A stretch of DNA of 64,000 nt from CBDBIG01 sp965205845 [NCBI: bacterium] (GCA_965205845.1 CBDBIG010000005.1:707173-771172), one strand, 5' to 3'. Counted from the first letter of the stretch, positions 1 through 9,353 are shown. The notes: generated by a model from the letters alone, not told the origin. Program-made: numbers and translations.

Positions 1-167
1 GGCTTTGCGCCGATTAAAAATGCCGTGCACAACAGCACCCCTAACACGCTCCACAAAACCTCCCTCAATACTTCTTGCCGAAGGTGGCGTGTTTCGAAAG
101 GCAGCGGTTGTAAAACCACTTTACGTCCCAATAAAGACTCCAGCCTGGCGGTGTTCATGGTATTCAT
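1..167 (-). CDS. N-terminus of an unidentified membrane protein, cut by the window edge
   Basis: Reading leftwards from an ATG at 165-167 (alternative ATG at 156-158) the frame stays open to the window edge, giving about 55 residues. It starts MNTMNTARLESLLGRK, then a charged stretch, then a hydrophobic run (roughly residues 38-54, VLWSVLGVLLCTAFLIGA) that looks like a first membrane segment. An AAAAGGGG purine run lies just upstream of the first ATG and would serve either start. It is divergent from the HAD gene that begins at 275. Too little is visible to name a family, and the reading frame could be fortuitous. Confidence 0.45.
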   Translation of the reverse strand, partial: MNTMNTARLESLLGRKVVLQPLPFETRHLRQEVLREVLWSVLGVLLCTAFLIGAK

Positions 168-274
168 ACCCCTTTTGTATGATGGCACAGCACGTATGCG
201 CATTCCTTGGTTTTTATAAACAAAGTCCCTCCCTCCTACCAAGGTGCCCACATTCTAATATATACATTAATACA

Positions 275-994
275 ATGAATTTTATAAATATACCCGTTCC
301 AAGCAGCGCAGAAAAGTTGGTTTTATTTGATATTGATGGCACCTTGCTCTCGTTACGCGGCCCCGGAGTTGAAGCCTTGTTAGTCGCCTATGAGGAGGTA
401 TGGCAATGCTCTGTGCGCCAGTTTGAATACTCGATGAGCGGAAAAACCGAACTGCAAATATCCTACGAACTGCTCGCCCTTGCGGGGGTTGCACCAACAG
501 ACATCCAGGCTAAACTGGCGCAGTTTTGGCCTGCCTACGCCCGTGCTTTAACACGCTTAATTAACCCCCAACGCATGATGGTGCACCCAGGAGTCCCCGC
601 ATTGGTGCAAGGAGTTGCAGAACACCCCAAGCTAGTGTTGGGCCTGCTTACGGGCAACTGTCCACAAGCCGCGCACATTAAATTAAATGCAGCCCAACTT
701 CACGGCTTTACAATGGGTGTTTTTGGTGAGCAGCATCAACAACGCACCAGCTTGCCACCCTTGGCCTTGGATTTTGCACGCCAGCACATTTCCCCCAGCT
801 TCACAGCCCAAAATATTATTATTATTGGGGATACCCCCAACGACATTCACTGCGCCAAAGTCAATGGTAACAGGGTAATTGCTGTGGGAACAGGAAAGAA
901 TTCGCTGTGTGAGCTCAAAACCCACAATCCAGACATGGCGGTGGAAACCATGGCCGACACAAAAGCCATGCTAAGTGCCATGCTAAGCATGTAG
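275..994 (+). CDS. HAD-superfamily phosphatase (phosphoglycolate phosphatase-like)
   Basis: A 239-residue cytosolic haloacid dehalogenase-type hydrolase. Motif I is FDIDGTLL near residue 18, with the nucleophilic and general acid/base aspartates. Motif II is the Thr of LLTGN. Motif IV is IIGDTPNDIHCAK, where the GDxxxD aspartates bind Mg2+. A helical cap lies between motifs I and II, as in Gph/PGPase and pyrophosphatase-type members. The ATG at 275 was chosen because similarity to the family starts about ten residues downstream; the open frame extends upstream to position 5 but that part looks random. No clear Shine-Dalgarno is present. The substrate cannot be told from sequence. Phosphoglycolate is the usual guess, but no Calvin-cycle genes are nearby. 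Confidence 0.85.
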   Translation: MNFINIPVPSSAEKLVLFDIDGTLLSLRGPGVEALLVAYEEVWQCSVRQFEYSMSGKTELQISYELLALAGVAPTDIQAKLAQFWPAYARALTRLINPQRMMVHPGVPALVQGVAEHPKLVLGLLTGNCPQAAHIKLNAAQLHGFTMGVFGEQHQQRTSLPPLALDFARQHISPSFTAQNIIIIGDTPNDIHCAKVNGNRVIAVGTGKNSLCELKTHNPDMAVETMADTKAMLSAMLSM

Positions 995-1313
995 CCATGC
1001 TATCTAAGTTTTTTTGTGCCTCAAAAGGGTTGCTGGCAGGGGTGTGTATCTCGCATGCGGGTAACCATCCAATAGGGGAAGAACCGAGAACGAGGGGGTT
1101 TTGGTCGTGTGTGTGGGCACGATAACGACGCCATCAATGCTTGGATTGAGTTCTAGAGGCTCTGCCCAACAAAAAACCTATCCCGCAGATCCCACCCCTT
1201 CACTTATTGCTCCAAATTCGATACCATGCTTTGCCCTAATCTACTGGATAGGTGGATTAGCCCGTTTTTTAGTTCTTTCAAAATACCACCCATCATTAAG
1301 CTTTACAGACGTT

Positions 1314-2615
1314 ATGCCGGGATATGTTGTTGCGGGCTCCCAATGGGGAGACGAGGGCAAGGGAAAAATTGTGGACCTGTTAACCGCAAATACTGACATG
1401 GTCGTGCGTTACCAAGGGGGAGACAATGCGGGGCACACGGTTATGTTTGAGGACAAGCAGTTCGTGTTGCATCTCATTCCTTCAGGGGTATTTCAAACAA
1501 GTATCCCTGTTGTGCTCGCTGCGGGAGTGGTCGTTGAGCCCTTTGCCCTCATTCAAGAGATGGAAGGTTTACACAAGCAAAACGTGGCACTCGAGCAAAT
1601 GCTTAAAATTAGCTACGCAGCGCACATGGTTATGCCTTACCACAAGGAATTCGATCGCCTACGCGAAATACACCGTGGCACCGGAAAACTAGGGACCACA
1701 GGCAAGGGAATCGGACCCGCTTACGAGGACAAAGCGGCGCGGCGCGGTGTACGTTTTGGTGATTTTGAAACCAGCATGCAAAAACCGTTTTTAAAGCGTT
1801 TGGAAGCCGTGTTGGAGGAGAAAAATTTTTGGCTTAAACATTATGGTTCAAACTGCAAACCGTTTCAAACACAAGCCATATTTGAGGAATCCTTGGCCTT
1901 ATATGCGCAGGTAAAACCGTTTTTGTGCGATACCAGTTTGCTCATTAACGAAGCCTTAGATCAGGGCAAACGGGTGTTGTTTGAGGGCGCACAAGGTGCT
2001 GGTTTGGATATTGACCACGGGACCTATCCCTATGTAACCTCCTCGAACACCGTCGCAGGTGGCGCGTGTACGGGCGGTGGTGTAGGTCCTACACGCATCC
2101 AAAAAGTGATTGGCATCACCAAAGCCTACACCACTCGCGTCGGTTCAGGGCCTTTTCCCACCGAGTTAAAAGATGCGATTGGTGAACGTTTACAAGAAGT
2201 AGGCAAAGAATTTGGTGCCACCACAGGACGCAGGCGTCGTTGCGGCTGGTTTGATTCCGTGGTGGTCCGCGAGGCTGTACGCATGAATGGTATTGGTGCT
2301 CATGCGTTGATGAAGTTGGATGTACTAGATGGCATTCATCCGTTGCGCATTGCCGTAGGCTACCGAGATAGCACAGGCACGCAGTATGAAAACGTGCCGC
2401 ATTGGCACCAATGCGCAGAGAACCTAACCCCTGTGTACGAAGAATTACCAGGTTGGCAAGGCTCTATTCGTGGCATCACTGCCTTTGAAGACTTGCCAAA
2501 AGAAGCATGTCGCTACATTCAACGCATTGAGGAACTCAGCGCTGCACCCGTTGCCCTTATTTCTACAGGTCCCCGCCGTGAAGAAACGATTGTGGTAAAT
2601 GACCCTTTGTCCTAA
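1314..2615 (+). CDS. purA: adenylosuccinate synthetase
   Basis: PurA joins IMP and aspartate using GTP to make adenylosuccinate, the first step from IMP to AMP, in the cytosol. The N-terminal GSQWGDEGKGKIVD carries the catalytic Asp and P-loop. The conserved DNAGHT segment, the RGIGPAYEDKAARRG-like region (TGKGIGPAYEDKAARRGVRF), the GAQGAGLDIDHGTYPYVTSSN block and the C-terminal STGPRREETI guanine-binding region are all present. Starting at the ATG at 1314 gives 433 residues, the normal family length. The frame is open upstream to 1101, but those residues do not belong to the family. The gap 995-1313 contains no recognisable gene; I see no tRNA or terminator in it. Confidence 0.97.
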   Translation: MPGYVVAGSQWGDEGKGKIVDLLTANTDMVVRYQGGDNAGHTVMFEDKQFVLHLIPSGVFQTSIPVVLAAGVVVEPFALIQEMEGLHKQNVALEQMLKISYAAHMVMPYHKEFDRLREIHRGTGKLGTTGKGIGPAYEDKAARRGVRFGDFETSMQKPFLKRLEAVLEEKNFWLKHYGSNCKPFQTQAIFEESLALYAQVKPFLCDTSLLINEALDQGKRVLFEGAQGAGLDIDHGTYPYVTSSNTVAGGACTGGGVGPTRIQKVIGITKAYTTRVGSGPFPTELKDAIGERLQEVGKEFGATTGRRRRCGWFDSVVVREAVRMNGIGAHALMKLDVLDGIHPLRIAVGYRDSTGTQYENVPHWHQCAENLTPVYEELPGWQGSIRGITAFEDLPKEACRYIQRIEELSAAPVALISTGPRREETIVVNDPLS

Positions 2616-2900
2616 AAGGGCCGGTGGGGGTGCAAGAACAAAGCTTGACCATCCTTAGAAATTTCAGAAAACCGCCACGGTGCCATGCGTGGCCTGCTTG
2701 AACGCGCCGATGATATTTTTTTAGTAAACACAAAGCGCAAAAACCGCAGCCTGCACGCCAGCGTATGCGCAGATGGCAAAGACATGGCAAAGACGCGCCA
2801 AATGGCTTAGCCAGCAAGGGTTGGGCGTGTTACACCCCCAGCGCAAAGCCCCCCAATGCGGGGCACAAGCCTTGGTTTGTATGCCTTTGTGGCGCATTTA
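2616..2900. other. degenerate sequence after purA
   Basis: No intact gene. On the plus strand a short open stretch (about 2659-2808) reads MRGLLERADDIFLVNTKRK and ends KTRQMA-stop. Its codon use resembles the prophage-type remnants elsewhere in the window, so it may be a decayed accessory gene. I cannot assign a family. It runs directly into the decamer array. Confidence 0.3.
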
Positions 2901-3280
2901 ATGCAAGTTAATGCAAGTTAATGCAAGTTAATGCAAGTTAATGCAAGTTAATGCAAGTTAATGCAAGTTAATGCAAGTTAATGCAAGTTAATGCAAGTTA
3001 ATGCAAGTTAATGCAAGTTAATGCAAGTTAATGCAAGTTAATGCAAGTTAATGCAAGTTAATGCAAGTTAATGCAAGTTAATGCAAGTTAATGCAAGTTA
3101 ATGCAAGTTAATGCAAGTTAATGCAAGTTAATGCAAGTTAATGCAAGTTAATGCAAGTTAATGCAAGTTAATGCAAGTTAATGCAAGTTAATGCAAGTTA
3201 ATGCAAGTTAATGCAAGTTAATGCAAGTTAATGCAAGTTAATGCAAGTTAATGCAAGTTAATGCAAGTTAATGCAAGTTA
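2901..3280. repeat. 38 perfect tandem copies of a 10-bp unit
   Basis: The decamer ATGCAAGTTA is repeated head-to-tail 38 times without a single mismatch, with partial matches on each side (...ATTTA before, ATGC after). A 10-bp period brings a stop codon (TAA) into the plus frames every 30 bp, so it is not coding. The unit equals about one helical turn, so every copy presents the same face of the DNA. There are no unique spacers, so it is not CRISPR. It is neither a DnaA box nor a recognised iteron. Complete identity means recent expansion or active homogenisation. Array length in an assembly can be wrong. Confidence 0.98.
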
Positions 3281-3459
3281 ATGCTATCGTTGCCCCAGTT
3301 GCGCCAAGGGTTTTTATGGGCAATAAGGGTGGCAACCTGGGCATTTTGTTGTGGCGTGGCGCGGAAACCTTGCGGGTTATAATGCTGGCGCACAGCGCAA
3401 GCACAACGGCACGGGGCATCGCGGCAGGCTGGCGAAGCATAAGCGCAAACTTTACCCAA
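3268..3459 (-). pseudogene. possible decayed accessory gene fragment
   Basis: A 63-residue open stretch on the minus strand containing HYNPQGFRATPQQNAQVATL and ending inside the decamer array. Codon use (GCC/CGC/CAA rich) looks more like coding than the surroundings, and it abuts the dispersed element. No domain is recognisable. It may be the tail of a mobile-element gene truncated by the array, or chance. Confidence 0.25.
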
Positions 3460-3870
3460 ACCGCCTTAAAACAAGCCGGGGCAGAGCGAGAGCGTGGGTC
3501 GCGAAGGGCTGTGTTTTACATCCCCCCCTAACCGCCCTGCAGGGTTATCTGCTGCCAGAGCGCTGCGCCTCTAATGGATTTATCGCAAACCTAAAGAAAA
3601 GGCACCCTTGCCATTTGGTGGTAAGCCTTTTTGCGAATTGCGAAGCGGCATTGTAAATCCCTTTCGAACATTTTCCAACCCTTTAGAATTTCCTCTACAG
3701 GGCCCTCGAAAAAGTCTTACGCCATGTGAACGAAAAACGCGCAAACCCGCATGCCACCGTTTTTTGGGCCGTTCAATTTACACCACCTTTTTAGCGTAAA
3801 CACACTGCCCGTAAACCGTTGAAAAACCACAAAAAACCATTAAATTTTGACCCGTGGCAAAGCATGGGGA
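3456..3870. repeat. dispersed ~400-bp noncoding element, copy 1 (halves A + B)
   Basis: This stretch matches 13626-14029 along its length with scattered substitutions and indels. Half A (about 3456-3715) includes the shared words CCGCCTTAAAACAAGCCGGG and GCCTCTAATGGATTTATCGC. Half B (about 3721-3867) starts at CCATGTGAACGAAAAACGCG and ends near GTGGCAAAGCATG. No reading frame is conserved between copies, so it is likely a noncoding mobile or REP-like element. It is followed at 3867-3880 by GGGGACGGGCACA, similar to REP-type motifs at 47.1 kb. Confidence 0.8.
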
Positions 3871-3929
3871 CGGGCACATACGCTATCTACGTGAAAACCT
3901 GCTTTGCTAAGCAAACCCTAAGCATTGAA

Positions 3930-5090
3930 TCAAAATTGAACCGTTTGGCTGTAAGGGGCCATCGCAGCCAAGGCGGCACCTGCCAGGCCTGGGTCGGGGT
4001 GGCTAATCACCCATGTGGGAATGGCACGTAAAATGGTATAATGGTAAGGGTGTGCCTCAAATACCTGCCTAAACTCTCCTGCTTGCAAAAAGGGTAGGAG
4101 CCGCGTGGTTATGCCGCCAGCCAAAAAAACACCCCCCCATGGCAGCACACGCAAAGCCCAATTGGCAGCAGCGGCGGCATACAACCGACAAAACCAGCGC
4201 ACGGCTTCCACACAGCCAAGGTCGCTTTGTGCGAGGGCTTTTTCAACGATTAACGCAGCGGTGTCTTTGCAAGCAGAGTCCATTGGTTGGTCGTTATCCA
4301 AAACAGTGGTCGATACAATCCCCCGGTTGGAAGACACGGCGGATTGTTGGCTTAAAAAGCGCTGCAATAACGCCAAGCCAAACCCGCTTAACAGCATTTC
4401 CCACGACACCCTTTTTTGCCTTGTCTCGGTTTGGGTACGCAACCAAACCAACAAGGCATCTTCTTGAGGATTACGTGGTGCAAAATCGGTGGCACCCAAC
4501 TCGCTGGGTGTGTACAGCCATCCAATCCCATTCGAAGGGGGTGGATAAGGTTGGATAAAGGCAGCCCCTAAACCTGTACCAGCACCCAGCAAAGCCATGG
4601 GTTGTGTGGGTTTTTCTAAACGGGCAGGCTGTTGCCTGGGGGGCTTACCAGATAAGGACAAAGGACAGACATGGGCTGGGGATAAGGCTGGTAGAGCGTG
4701 GGCCAACGCTACAAAATCGTTGAGCAGTATACAGCGCTTTAGGGGATGCGGGTGTTTTTGTGTGTGGTGCTTGGCGAACCATTGTTGCAGCATGGGTTGG
4801 GTTACCTGCCAGGGGAGGTTGACCGCAGTCACCTGCACAGAACTGGCAGGCTGTCCTGGGATGCCAATCCCAACCCAATCAATGGTCAGGTTAGGGTAAA
4901 CAACCAGTGCCTCACTTAAAAAACGTTGTAATGCTTGTGCCAAACTGATAAAAGCGTGGGTTTTCCAGGTGCGTGTAAATAAAGGAGGTTGGGTTAAAAT
5001 GGCATGGGGTGCAAACAAGGCCAAGCGCAGGTGTGTGCCTCCAATATCTCCCGCCAATACCACCGTTATGGGTGTTTGTGTCTGGGCCAT
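3930..5090 (-). CDS. glk: glucokinase
   Basis: A 386-residue ROK/Glk-type sugar kinase that phosphorylates glucose with ATP in the cytosol. It has the N-terminal phosphate-binding GDIGGTHLRLALF, the catalytic-Asp segment LLNDFVALAHALP, the GAGTGLGAAFI loop, a SELGATDFAP sugar-contact segment and the C-terminal adenosine motif VFLAGGIT. Length is somewhat above the usual 320-340, with an insertion around residues 240-275. The start ATG at 5088-5090 fits the family. It is a lone gene, facing the tRNA and followed by repeat copy 1. Polyphosphate- or ADP-dependent forms differ, so ATP use is inferred from the family. Confidence 0.9.
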   Translation of the reverse strand: MAQTQTPITVVLAGDIGGTHLRLALFAPHAILTQPPLFTRTWKTHAFISLAQALQRFLSEALVVYPNLTIDWVGIGIPGQPASSVQVTAVNLPWQVTQPMLQQWFAKHHTQKHPHPLKRCILLNDFVALAHALPALSPAHVCPLSLSGKPPRQQPARLEKPTQPMALLGAGTGLGAAFIQPYPPPSNGIGWLYTPSELGATDFAPRNPQEDALLVWLRTQTETRQKRVSWEMLLSGFGLALLQRFLSQQSAVSSNRGIVSTTVLDNDQPMDSACKDTAALIVEKALAQSDLGCVEAVRWFCRLYAAAAANWALRVLPWGGVFLAGGITTRLLPFLQAGEFRQVFEAHPYHYTILRAIPTWVISHPDPGLAGAALAAMAPYSQTVQF

Positions 5091-5223
5091 CAGCGATTCT
5101 TTCCAAAGCTTTGCTTATAATCAAAGAGCAACAAAATGAAAGTTTACGGTTTTTTAAAAATCACCCATAGACAAACCCATAGCAATGGTTGCACAATGTG
5201 GGGGTTCGCGGATGCGGCATTTT

Positions 5224-5296
5224 GGGCGGTTAGCTCAGCTGGGAGAGCGGTGCCCTTACAAGGCATAGGTCACAGGTTCGATCCCTGTACCGCCTA
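5224..5296 (+). tRNA. tRNA-Val (anticodon UAC)
   Basis: A 73-nt cloverleaf can be folded. The acceptor GGGCGGT pairs with ACCGCCT (first pair G-U), with a D-arm TAGCTCAGCTGGGAGAGC. The anticodon stem GTGCC/GGCAT holds loop CTTACAA (anticodon TAC), and the T-arm is ACAGGTTCGATCCCTGT. The discriminator base is A. The 3' CCA is not encoded. Confidence 0.97.
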
Positions 5297-5413
5297 CTTG
5301 TGTGGTTAGCAGTAAGGAACATGAGAAATCTAACAGTCAGCAATAAGGCTTGGTTTACGGTTTTACCTGCAAGCAGAGGGTTTTTTGGCCGGTTGCCCAT
5401 CTGCAGGGTCTTT

Positions 5414-6172
5414 TTAAGTTCCTTGGTTGATGAGGCAGGCCAAATAGGCAGCCCCAAAGCCGTTGTCAATGTTAACAACACCAAGGCCTGGGGCGCAGCT
5501 GTTAAGCATTGCTGCCATGGCGGCGATTCCACCCAGGCCCGTGCCATACCCTACCGAGGTCGGCAATGCGATGACGGGAACGCGAACCAGGCCCGTTACC
5601 ACCGAAGGCAAGGCACCTTCCATTCCTGCCACGGCAACCACCACCTTGGCCTTGCGTAACTGGGGTAACACGTCTAGCAAGCGTTGCAGGCCTGCGATGC
5701 CTACGTCGGCAAATATCTGTGCGCGTGCCCCCATCGCCCGCGAAGTCTGCAAGGCTTCTTGTGCAACGGGTAAATCGGCAGAACCCGCACAAACAATGGC
5801 AATACATCCATGGCCTTCCCCTTCGCCCACCCCACCAAAATGCAAAGTATCCCCTATGGCATCGTAGTGCCCTTGGGCCGCTTTGGGCCAACGCTCAAGC
5901 AGATCCTCATAATTGGCTTGGCCCAAACGGGTAATGAGCAATTGTGGGTGGGCTTTCAAGCAGGCTTTGCAAATTTGGCTTAAGTGCTGCGGCTGCTTAC
6001 CTTGGGCAAACACCACCTCTGGAAACCCTTTACGCTGTTTGCGGTGGTGATCGAGGCGCGCAAACCCTAAATTTTCATAAGGTGCCTGTGCTATTTGGCC
6101 AAGTGCCTGGGCGGCACTAACCTTGCCTTGTTCGACGCTTAGCAATAATTTTTTTAACGCAGCAGATTCCAT
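5414..6172 (-). CDS. larB: LarB-like nicotinate-dinucleotide carboxylase/hydrolase
   Basis: A 252-residue protein with the PurE-like (AIR carboxylase) fold in its second half: GCIAIVCAGSADLPVAQEA, then FADVGIAGLQRLL, the AGMEGALPSVV loop and a glycine-rich end (PTSVGYGTGLGGIAAMAAML). The N-terminal helical part (QALGQIAQAPYENLGFARLDHHR) is typical of LarB. LarB carboxylates nicotinic acid adenine dinucleotide and cleaves off AMP, the first step of the nickel-pincer cofactor of lactate racemase-type enzymes. larC and larE are not in this window, so the pathway cannot be confirmed. It is same-strand with gatB upstream (126 bp gap). PurE itself is much shorter. Confidence 0.9.
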   Translation of the reverse strand: MESAALKKLLLSVEQGKVSAAQALGQIAQAPYENLGFARLDHHRKQRKGFPEVVFAQGKQPQHLSQICKACLKAHPQLLITRLGQANYEDLLERWPKAAQGHYDAIGDTLHFGGVGEGEGHGCIAIVCAGSADLPVAQEALQTSRAMGARAQIFADVGIAGLQRLLDVLPQLRKAKVVVAVAGMEGALPSVVTGLVRVPVIALPTSVGYGTGLGGIAAMAAMLNSCAPGLGVVNIDNGFGAAYLACLINQGT

Positions 6173-6298
6173 GGGGAAAACCCCTGTCGGTTGGTAAGGC
6201 GTTCAAAACATGCCCTTTGGGGTAAACCCGAAGGGATGCGCTATCTGCACAACGTCGATCCAAATGGCTCGACGGCGATGGTATTGAACAAGGGGTTT

Positions 6299-7762
6299 TT
6301 AGCTTCCTTGGCGGAGTGTTTTTTTAAGCAGGTGCGTCACAGTTTTGGGGTTGGCCTTTCCTGCGCTTAATTTCATCACCTGCCCCACAAAAAAACCAAA
6401 CATCCTGTCTTTACCACCTTGATACTCTGCGACTTGCTTGGGGTTATCGGCAAGCATTTTTTCAATGATAGCCAGCAGTTCGTCCTCGTTGCTTACTTGA
6501 CTTAGGTGTTTTTCTTGCACAATATCGCGGGGTAACCTTCCGCTGATGTGCATTTCATCAAACACCACCTTGGCGGCGGTGGAACTAATTTCTTCATCCT
6601 CAATCATCCCAATTAAATGGGCGAGCTGCTTGGCATCAAACTTGAGGTCTGAGATGGCTATTTTATCCTCGTTGAGTTTGGCGGCAACTTCGACGCTAAC
6701 CCAGTTGGCAGCACGTTTAGGGGGTGCTCCCGCGTTTACCACCGCATCAAACAATTTGGCCATGCCTAATTGAGAAACCAACACTGTGGCATCGTATTCA
6801 GATAGCCCCAAATCATGGCAATAACGCCCCTTTTTGGCTGCGGGAAGCTCGGGCATGCGTTGGCGAATTTTTTCAACCAGGTCGCCAGAAATATGTAAAG
6901 GGTAGAGGTCGGGGTCTGGAAAATAGCGGTAATCGTCGGCATCTTCCTTAACGCGCATGGGGTGCGTAACACCGGTTACTGTGTCAAACAAGCGGGTTTC
7001 TTGGATTACTTTGTCACCACGCAAAAGCACCTCCTCCTGGCGCCCCATTTCATAGTAAATGGCCTGCTCTAAAAAGCGAAAGGAGTTCAGGTTTTTGGTC
7101 TCAGTGCGCGTGCCTAAGGTGCTGTCTCCCTTAGGGTGTAACGACACGTTGGCATCCGCCCGAAAATTCCCTCGTTCTAAGTTGCCACGCGATACTTCCG
7201 TATGGGTGACCAATCGATGCATGGTTTCCATATAGCACTTAGCCTCTTGGGGAGTTTCTAAGTCGGGGGCACTTACAATTTCCACCAACGGGGTCCCTGC
7301 ACGGTTAAGGTCAATATAACTGCCCTGGTTAACACCGCTTTCGTGTACCAGCTTTCCCGCATCCTCTTCAATGTGAATCCGAACAATGTTAACCCGCTTG
7401 GTGTAGACCTTTTTCCCCGTTTTTTCATTTTGAGGGACTTCAAACTCTACCCAGCCATTCTCACATAAAGGCTGGTCGAATTGGGAGATTTGGTAGGCTT
7501 TGGGGAGGTCAGGATAAAAGTAATTTTTGCGTGCAAACTCGCTTTGCAAGCGAATGTCGCAGTGTACCGCCAACCCAATGCGTATCGCCAAGTGAACCAC
7601 AAGGCCGTTTAACACAGGCAAGGCACCCGGTAAACCAAGGCATACAGGGCAGGTATTTTGGTTGGGGGTTACTCCAAACATGGTGGGACAAGCGCAAAAC
7701 AGTTTGGTTTGCGTGTTGAGTTGGGTGTGAATCTCTAGCCCAATGGTGGGTTCAAATTCCAT
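6299..7762 (-). CDS. gatB: Asp/Glu-tRNA amidotransferase subunit B
   Basis: GatB phosphorylates and transamidates Glu-tRNA(Gln) and/or Asp-tRNA(Asn) within the GatCAB complex. The 487-residue protein opens with GLEIHTQLNTQTKLFC, carries the CPVCLGLPGALPVLN zinc-type segment and RADANVSLHPKG, and has a C-terminal tRNA-binding YqeY-like domain ending LLKKTLRQGS. That is complete family length. gatA and gatC are not adjacent. Presence of GatB implies that the organism lacks GlnRS and/or AsnRS, or uses the indirect route for one of them. Confidence 0.97.
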   Translation of the reverse strand: MEFEPTIGLEIHTQLNTQTKLFCACPTMFGVTPNQNTCPVCLGLPGALPVLNGLVVHLAIRIGLAVHCDIRLQSEFARKNYFYPDLPKAYQISQFDQPLCENGWVEFEVPQNEKTGKKVYTKRVNIVRIHIEEDAGKLVHESGVNQGSYIDLNRAGTPLVEIVSAPDLETPQEAKCYMETMHRLVTHTEVSRGNLERGNFRADANVSLHPKGDSTLGTRTETKNLNSFRFLEQAIYYEMGRQEEVLLRGDKVIQETRLFDTVTGVTHPMRVKEDADDYRYFPDPDLYPLHISGDLVEKIRQRMPELPAAKKGRYCHDLGLSEYDATVLVSQLGMAKLFDAVVNAGAPPKRAANWVSVEVAAKLNEDKIAISDLKFDAKQLAHLIGMIEDEEISSTAAKVVFDEMHISGRLPRDIVQEKHLSQVSNEDELLAIIEKMLADNPKQVAEYQGGKDRMFGFFVGQVMKLSAGKANPKTVTHLLKKTLRQGS

Positions 7763-7913
7763 GGCGATATTTCAAAAAAGGGGAATTGTTGCGGCTTATG
7801 AAGATTACGGCTTTACAAAAACCAAGCGTTATCGATTGCCCTTTCATAGCCCTTTCATGCAAGCCATGTGATGGGTATGGACGCATGGAAACACGTATTG
7901 CTAAGGGTTTTTT

Positions 7914-9353
7914 TTAATAGGCCTGGGCAAAAAGTACGCGTTGCTTAGAAGGTTTGCCACTCACAATACAAGATCCTTCCTCGTGTTCATTTTCCAAAGG
8001 AATGCAACGGATGGTGGCCTTGGTCTCTTCCTTAATTTTTTGCTCGGTTTGAGGGGTCCCATCCCAATGGGCATAAGCAAAGCCCATGCGGCTTTCCATC
8101 AGGTCTGTAAAGGTTTTGTAATCATTTACAAAATGGGTTTGTGCTTGCCGAAAAGCCAACGCTTTTGCATACAGGTCGGTTTGAATCTGCAACAACGTTT
8201 CTTGAATGCCTGCAACCGCTTTTTCAAGGGGAAGCACTGTTTTTTGGCGGGTGTCGCGGCGTACCAGCACCACCTCTTCGTTGTCGGCATCGCGCGGGCC
8301 GATCTCAACACGCAAAGGTACTCCTTGCTGTATCCAATAAAAAAAGCGCTCGGCGGGGCGAAGGTCGGTGTCTAGATCGACCGCAATCCGCAAGGAATCA
8401 AAGACATCATGAAGTGCTGTTTGTAACTTGTTAAGCAAAGCTGTTACCTTGCCTTGATCTACCTCGTGCTTCCATAAGGGGATCAGCACCATTTGTGTAG
8501 GAGCAATGTTGGGAGGTAGCACCAACCCATCATCATCGCTGTGCGTCATAATTAAGCCGCCAATCATGCGGGTCGAAACCCCCCAACTGGTGGTATGCAC
8601 ATATTGCTGTTGGTTACCTCGGTCTAAAAATTGGATGTTAAAAGCTTTGGCAAAATTCTGCCCCAAATGGTGTGAGGTTCCCGCTTGCAAGGCGCGACCA
8701 TCTTGCATTAACGCCTCCACGCAATAGGTGCGTAAAGCTCCCGGAAACTTTTCGGATTCTGTTTTAAGCCCTTGAACCACAGGCATGGCCAGTTTGTCTT
8801 CAAAAAAAGCACGATAAATCTCTAAAATTCCACGCGTTTCGGCTTGGGCTTGGGCTTGGGTTTCATGGGCTGTATGGCCTTCTTGCCATAAAAATTCCGA
8901 AGTACGCAAAAAAAGCCGGGTGCGCAGTTCCCAACGCATGATATTGCACCATTGGTTAATCAGCAAGGGCAAATCACGGTAGCTCTGTATCCATTGGCTA
9001 TACATATGCCCAACAATGGTTTCTGAGGTGGGGCGTACCACCAAGGGTTCTTCTAAAATTTTGCCCCCTGCGTGGGTTACCACAGCCAGTTCTGGAGAAA
9101 ATCCTTCAATATGCTCGGCTTCCTGGCGGATAAAACCTTCTGGTATCAACAAGGGAAAGTAGGCATTTCGATGCCCTGTCTCTTTAAAGCGCCTATCGAG
9201 CAAATCTCGCATCCGCTCCCATATGGCAAAACCTGTGGGACGAATGACCATGCACCCTTTTACGGGAGCATAGCTGGCGAGTTCGCCCGCTTGAATTACG
9301 TCTAAATACCACTGGCTATAGTTTTTATCGCGTGCGCAAATATTTTTGGCCAT
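7914..9353 (-). CDS. proS: prolyl-tRNA synthetase, archaeal/eukaryotic-type (ProS type 3)
   Basis: A 479-residue class II synthetase charging tRNA-Pro. It lacks the large editing insertion of the E. coli-type enzyme and instead has a C-terminal zinc-like/anticodon extension ending in a terminal tyrosine (LFAQAY), hallmarks of the archaeal/eukaryotic type found in some bacteria. Motifs seen are FPLLIPEGF, VVRPTSET, the motif 2 segment NQWCNIMRWELRTRLFLRTSEFLWQEGHTAH and the motif 3 region TSWGVSTRMIGGLIMTHSD. I start at the ATG for MAKNICARDKNYSQWY (9351-9353); a longer open frame reaches 9413 but adds no family sequence. The acquisition is probably old and horizontal (inference). Confidence 0.96.
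   Translation of the reverse strand: MAKNICARDKNYSQWYLDVIQAGELASYAPVKGCMVIRPTGFAIWERMRDLLDRRFKETGHRNAYFPLLIPEGFIRQEAEHIEGFSPELAVVTHAGGKILEEPLVVRPTSETIVGHMYSQWIQSYRDLPLLINQWCNIMRWELRTRLFLRTSEFLWQEGHTAHETQAQAQAETRGILEIYRAFFEDKLAMPVVQGLKTESEKFPGALRTYCVEALMQDGRALQAGTSHHLGQNFAKAFNIQFLDRGNQQQYVHTTSWGVSTRMIGGLIMTHSDDDGLVLPPNIAPTQMVLIPLWKHEVDQGKVTALLNKLQTALHDVFDSLRIAVDLDTDLRPAERFFYWIQQGVPLRVEIGPRDADNEEVVLVRRDTRQKTVLPLEKAVAGIQETLLQIQTDLYAKALAFRQAQTHFVNDYKTFTDLMESRMGFAYAHWDGTPQTEQKIKEETKATIRCIPLENEHEEGSCIVSGKPSKQRVLFAQAY

Noticed and set aside
2901-3280. CRISPR array
   Set aside because: There are no unique spacers; the 10-bp unit is directly contiguous and no cas genes are nearby.
5230-5547. 105-residue minus-strand frame over the tRNA
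   Set aside because: It runs through tRNA-Val and antisense DNA; the typical RDRTCDLCLVRAPLSQ peptide is a translated tRNA artefact.
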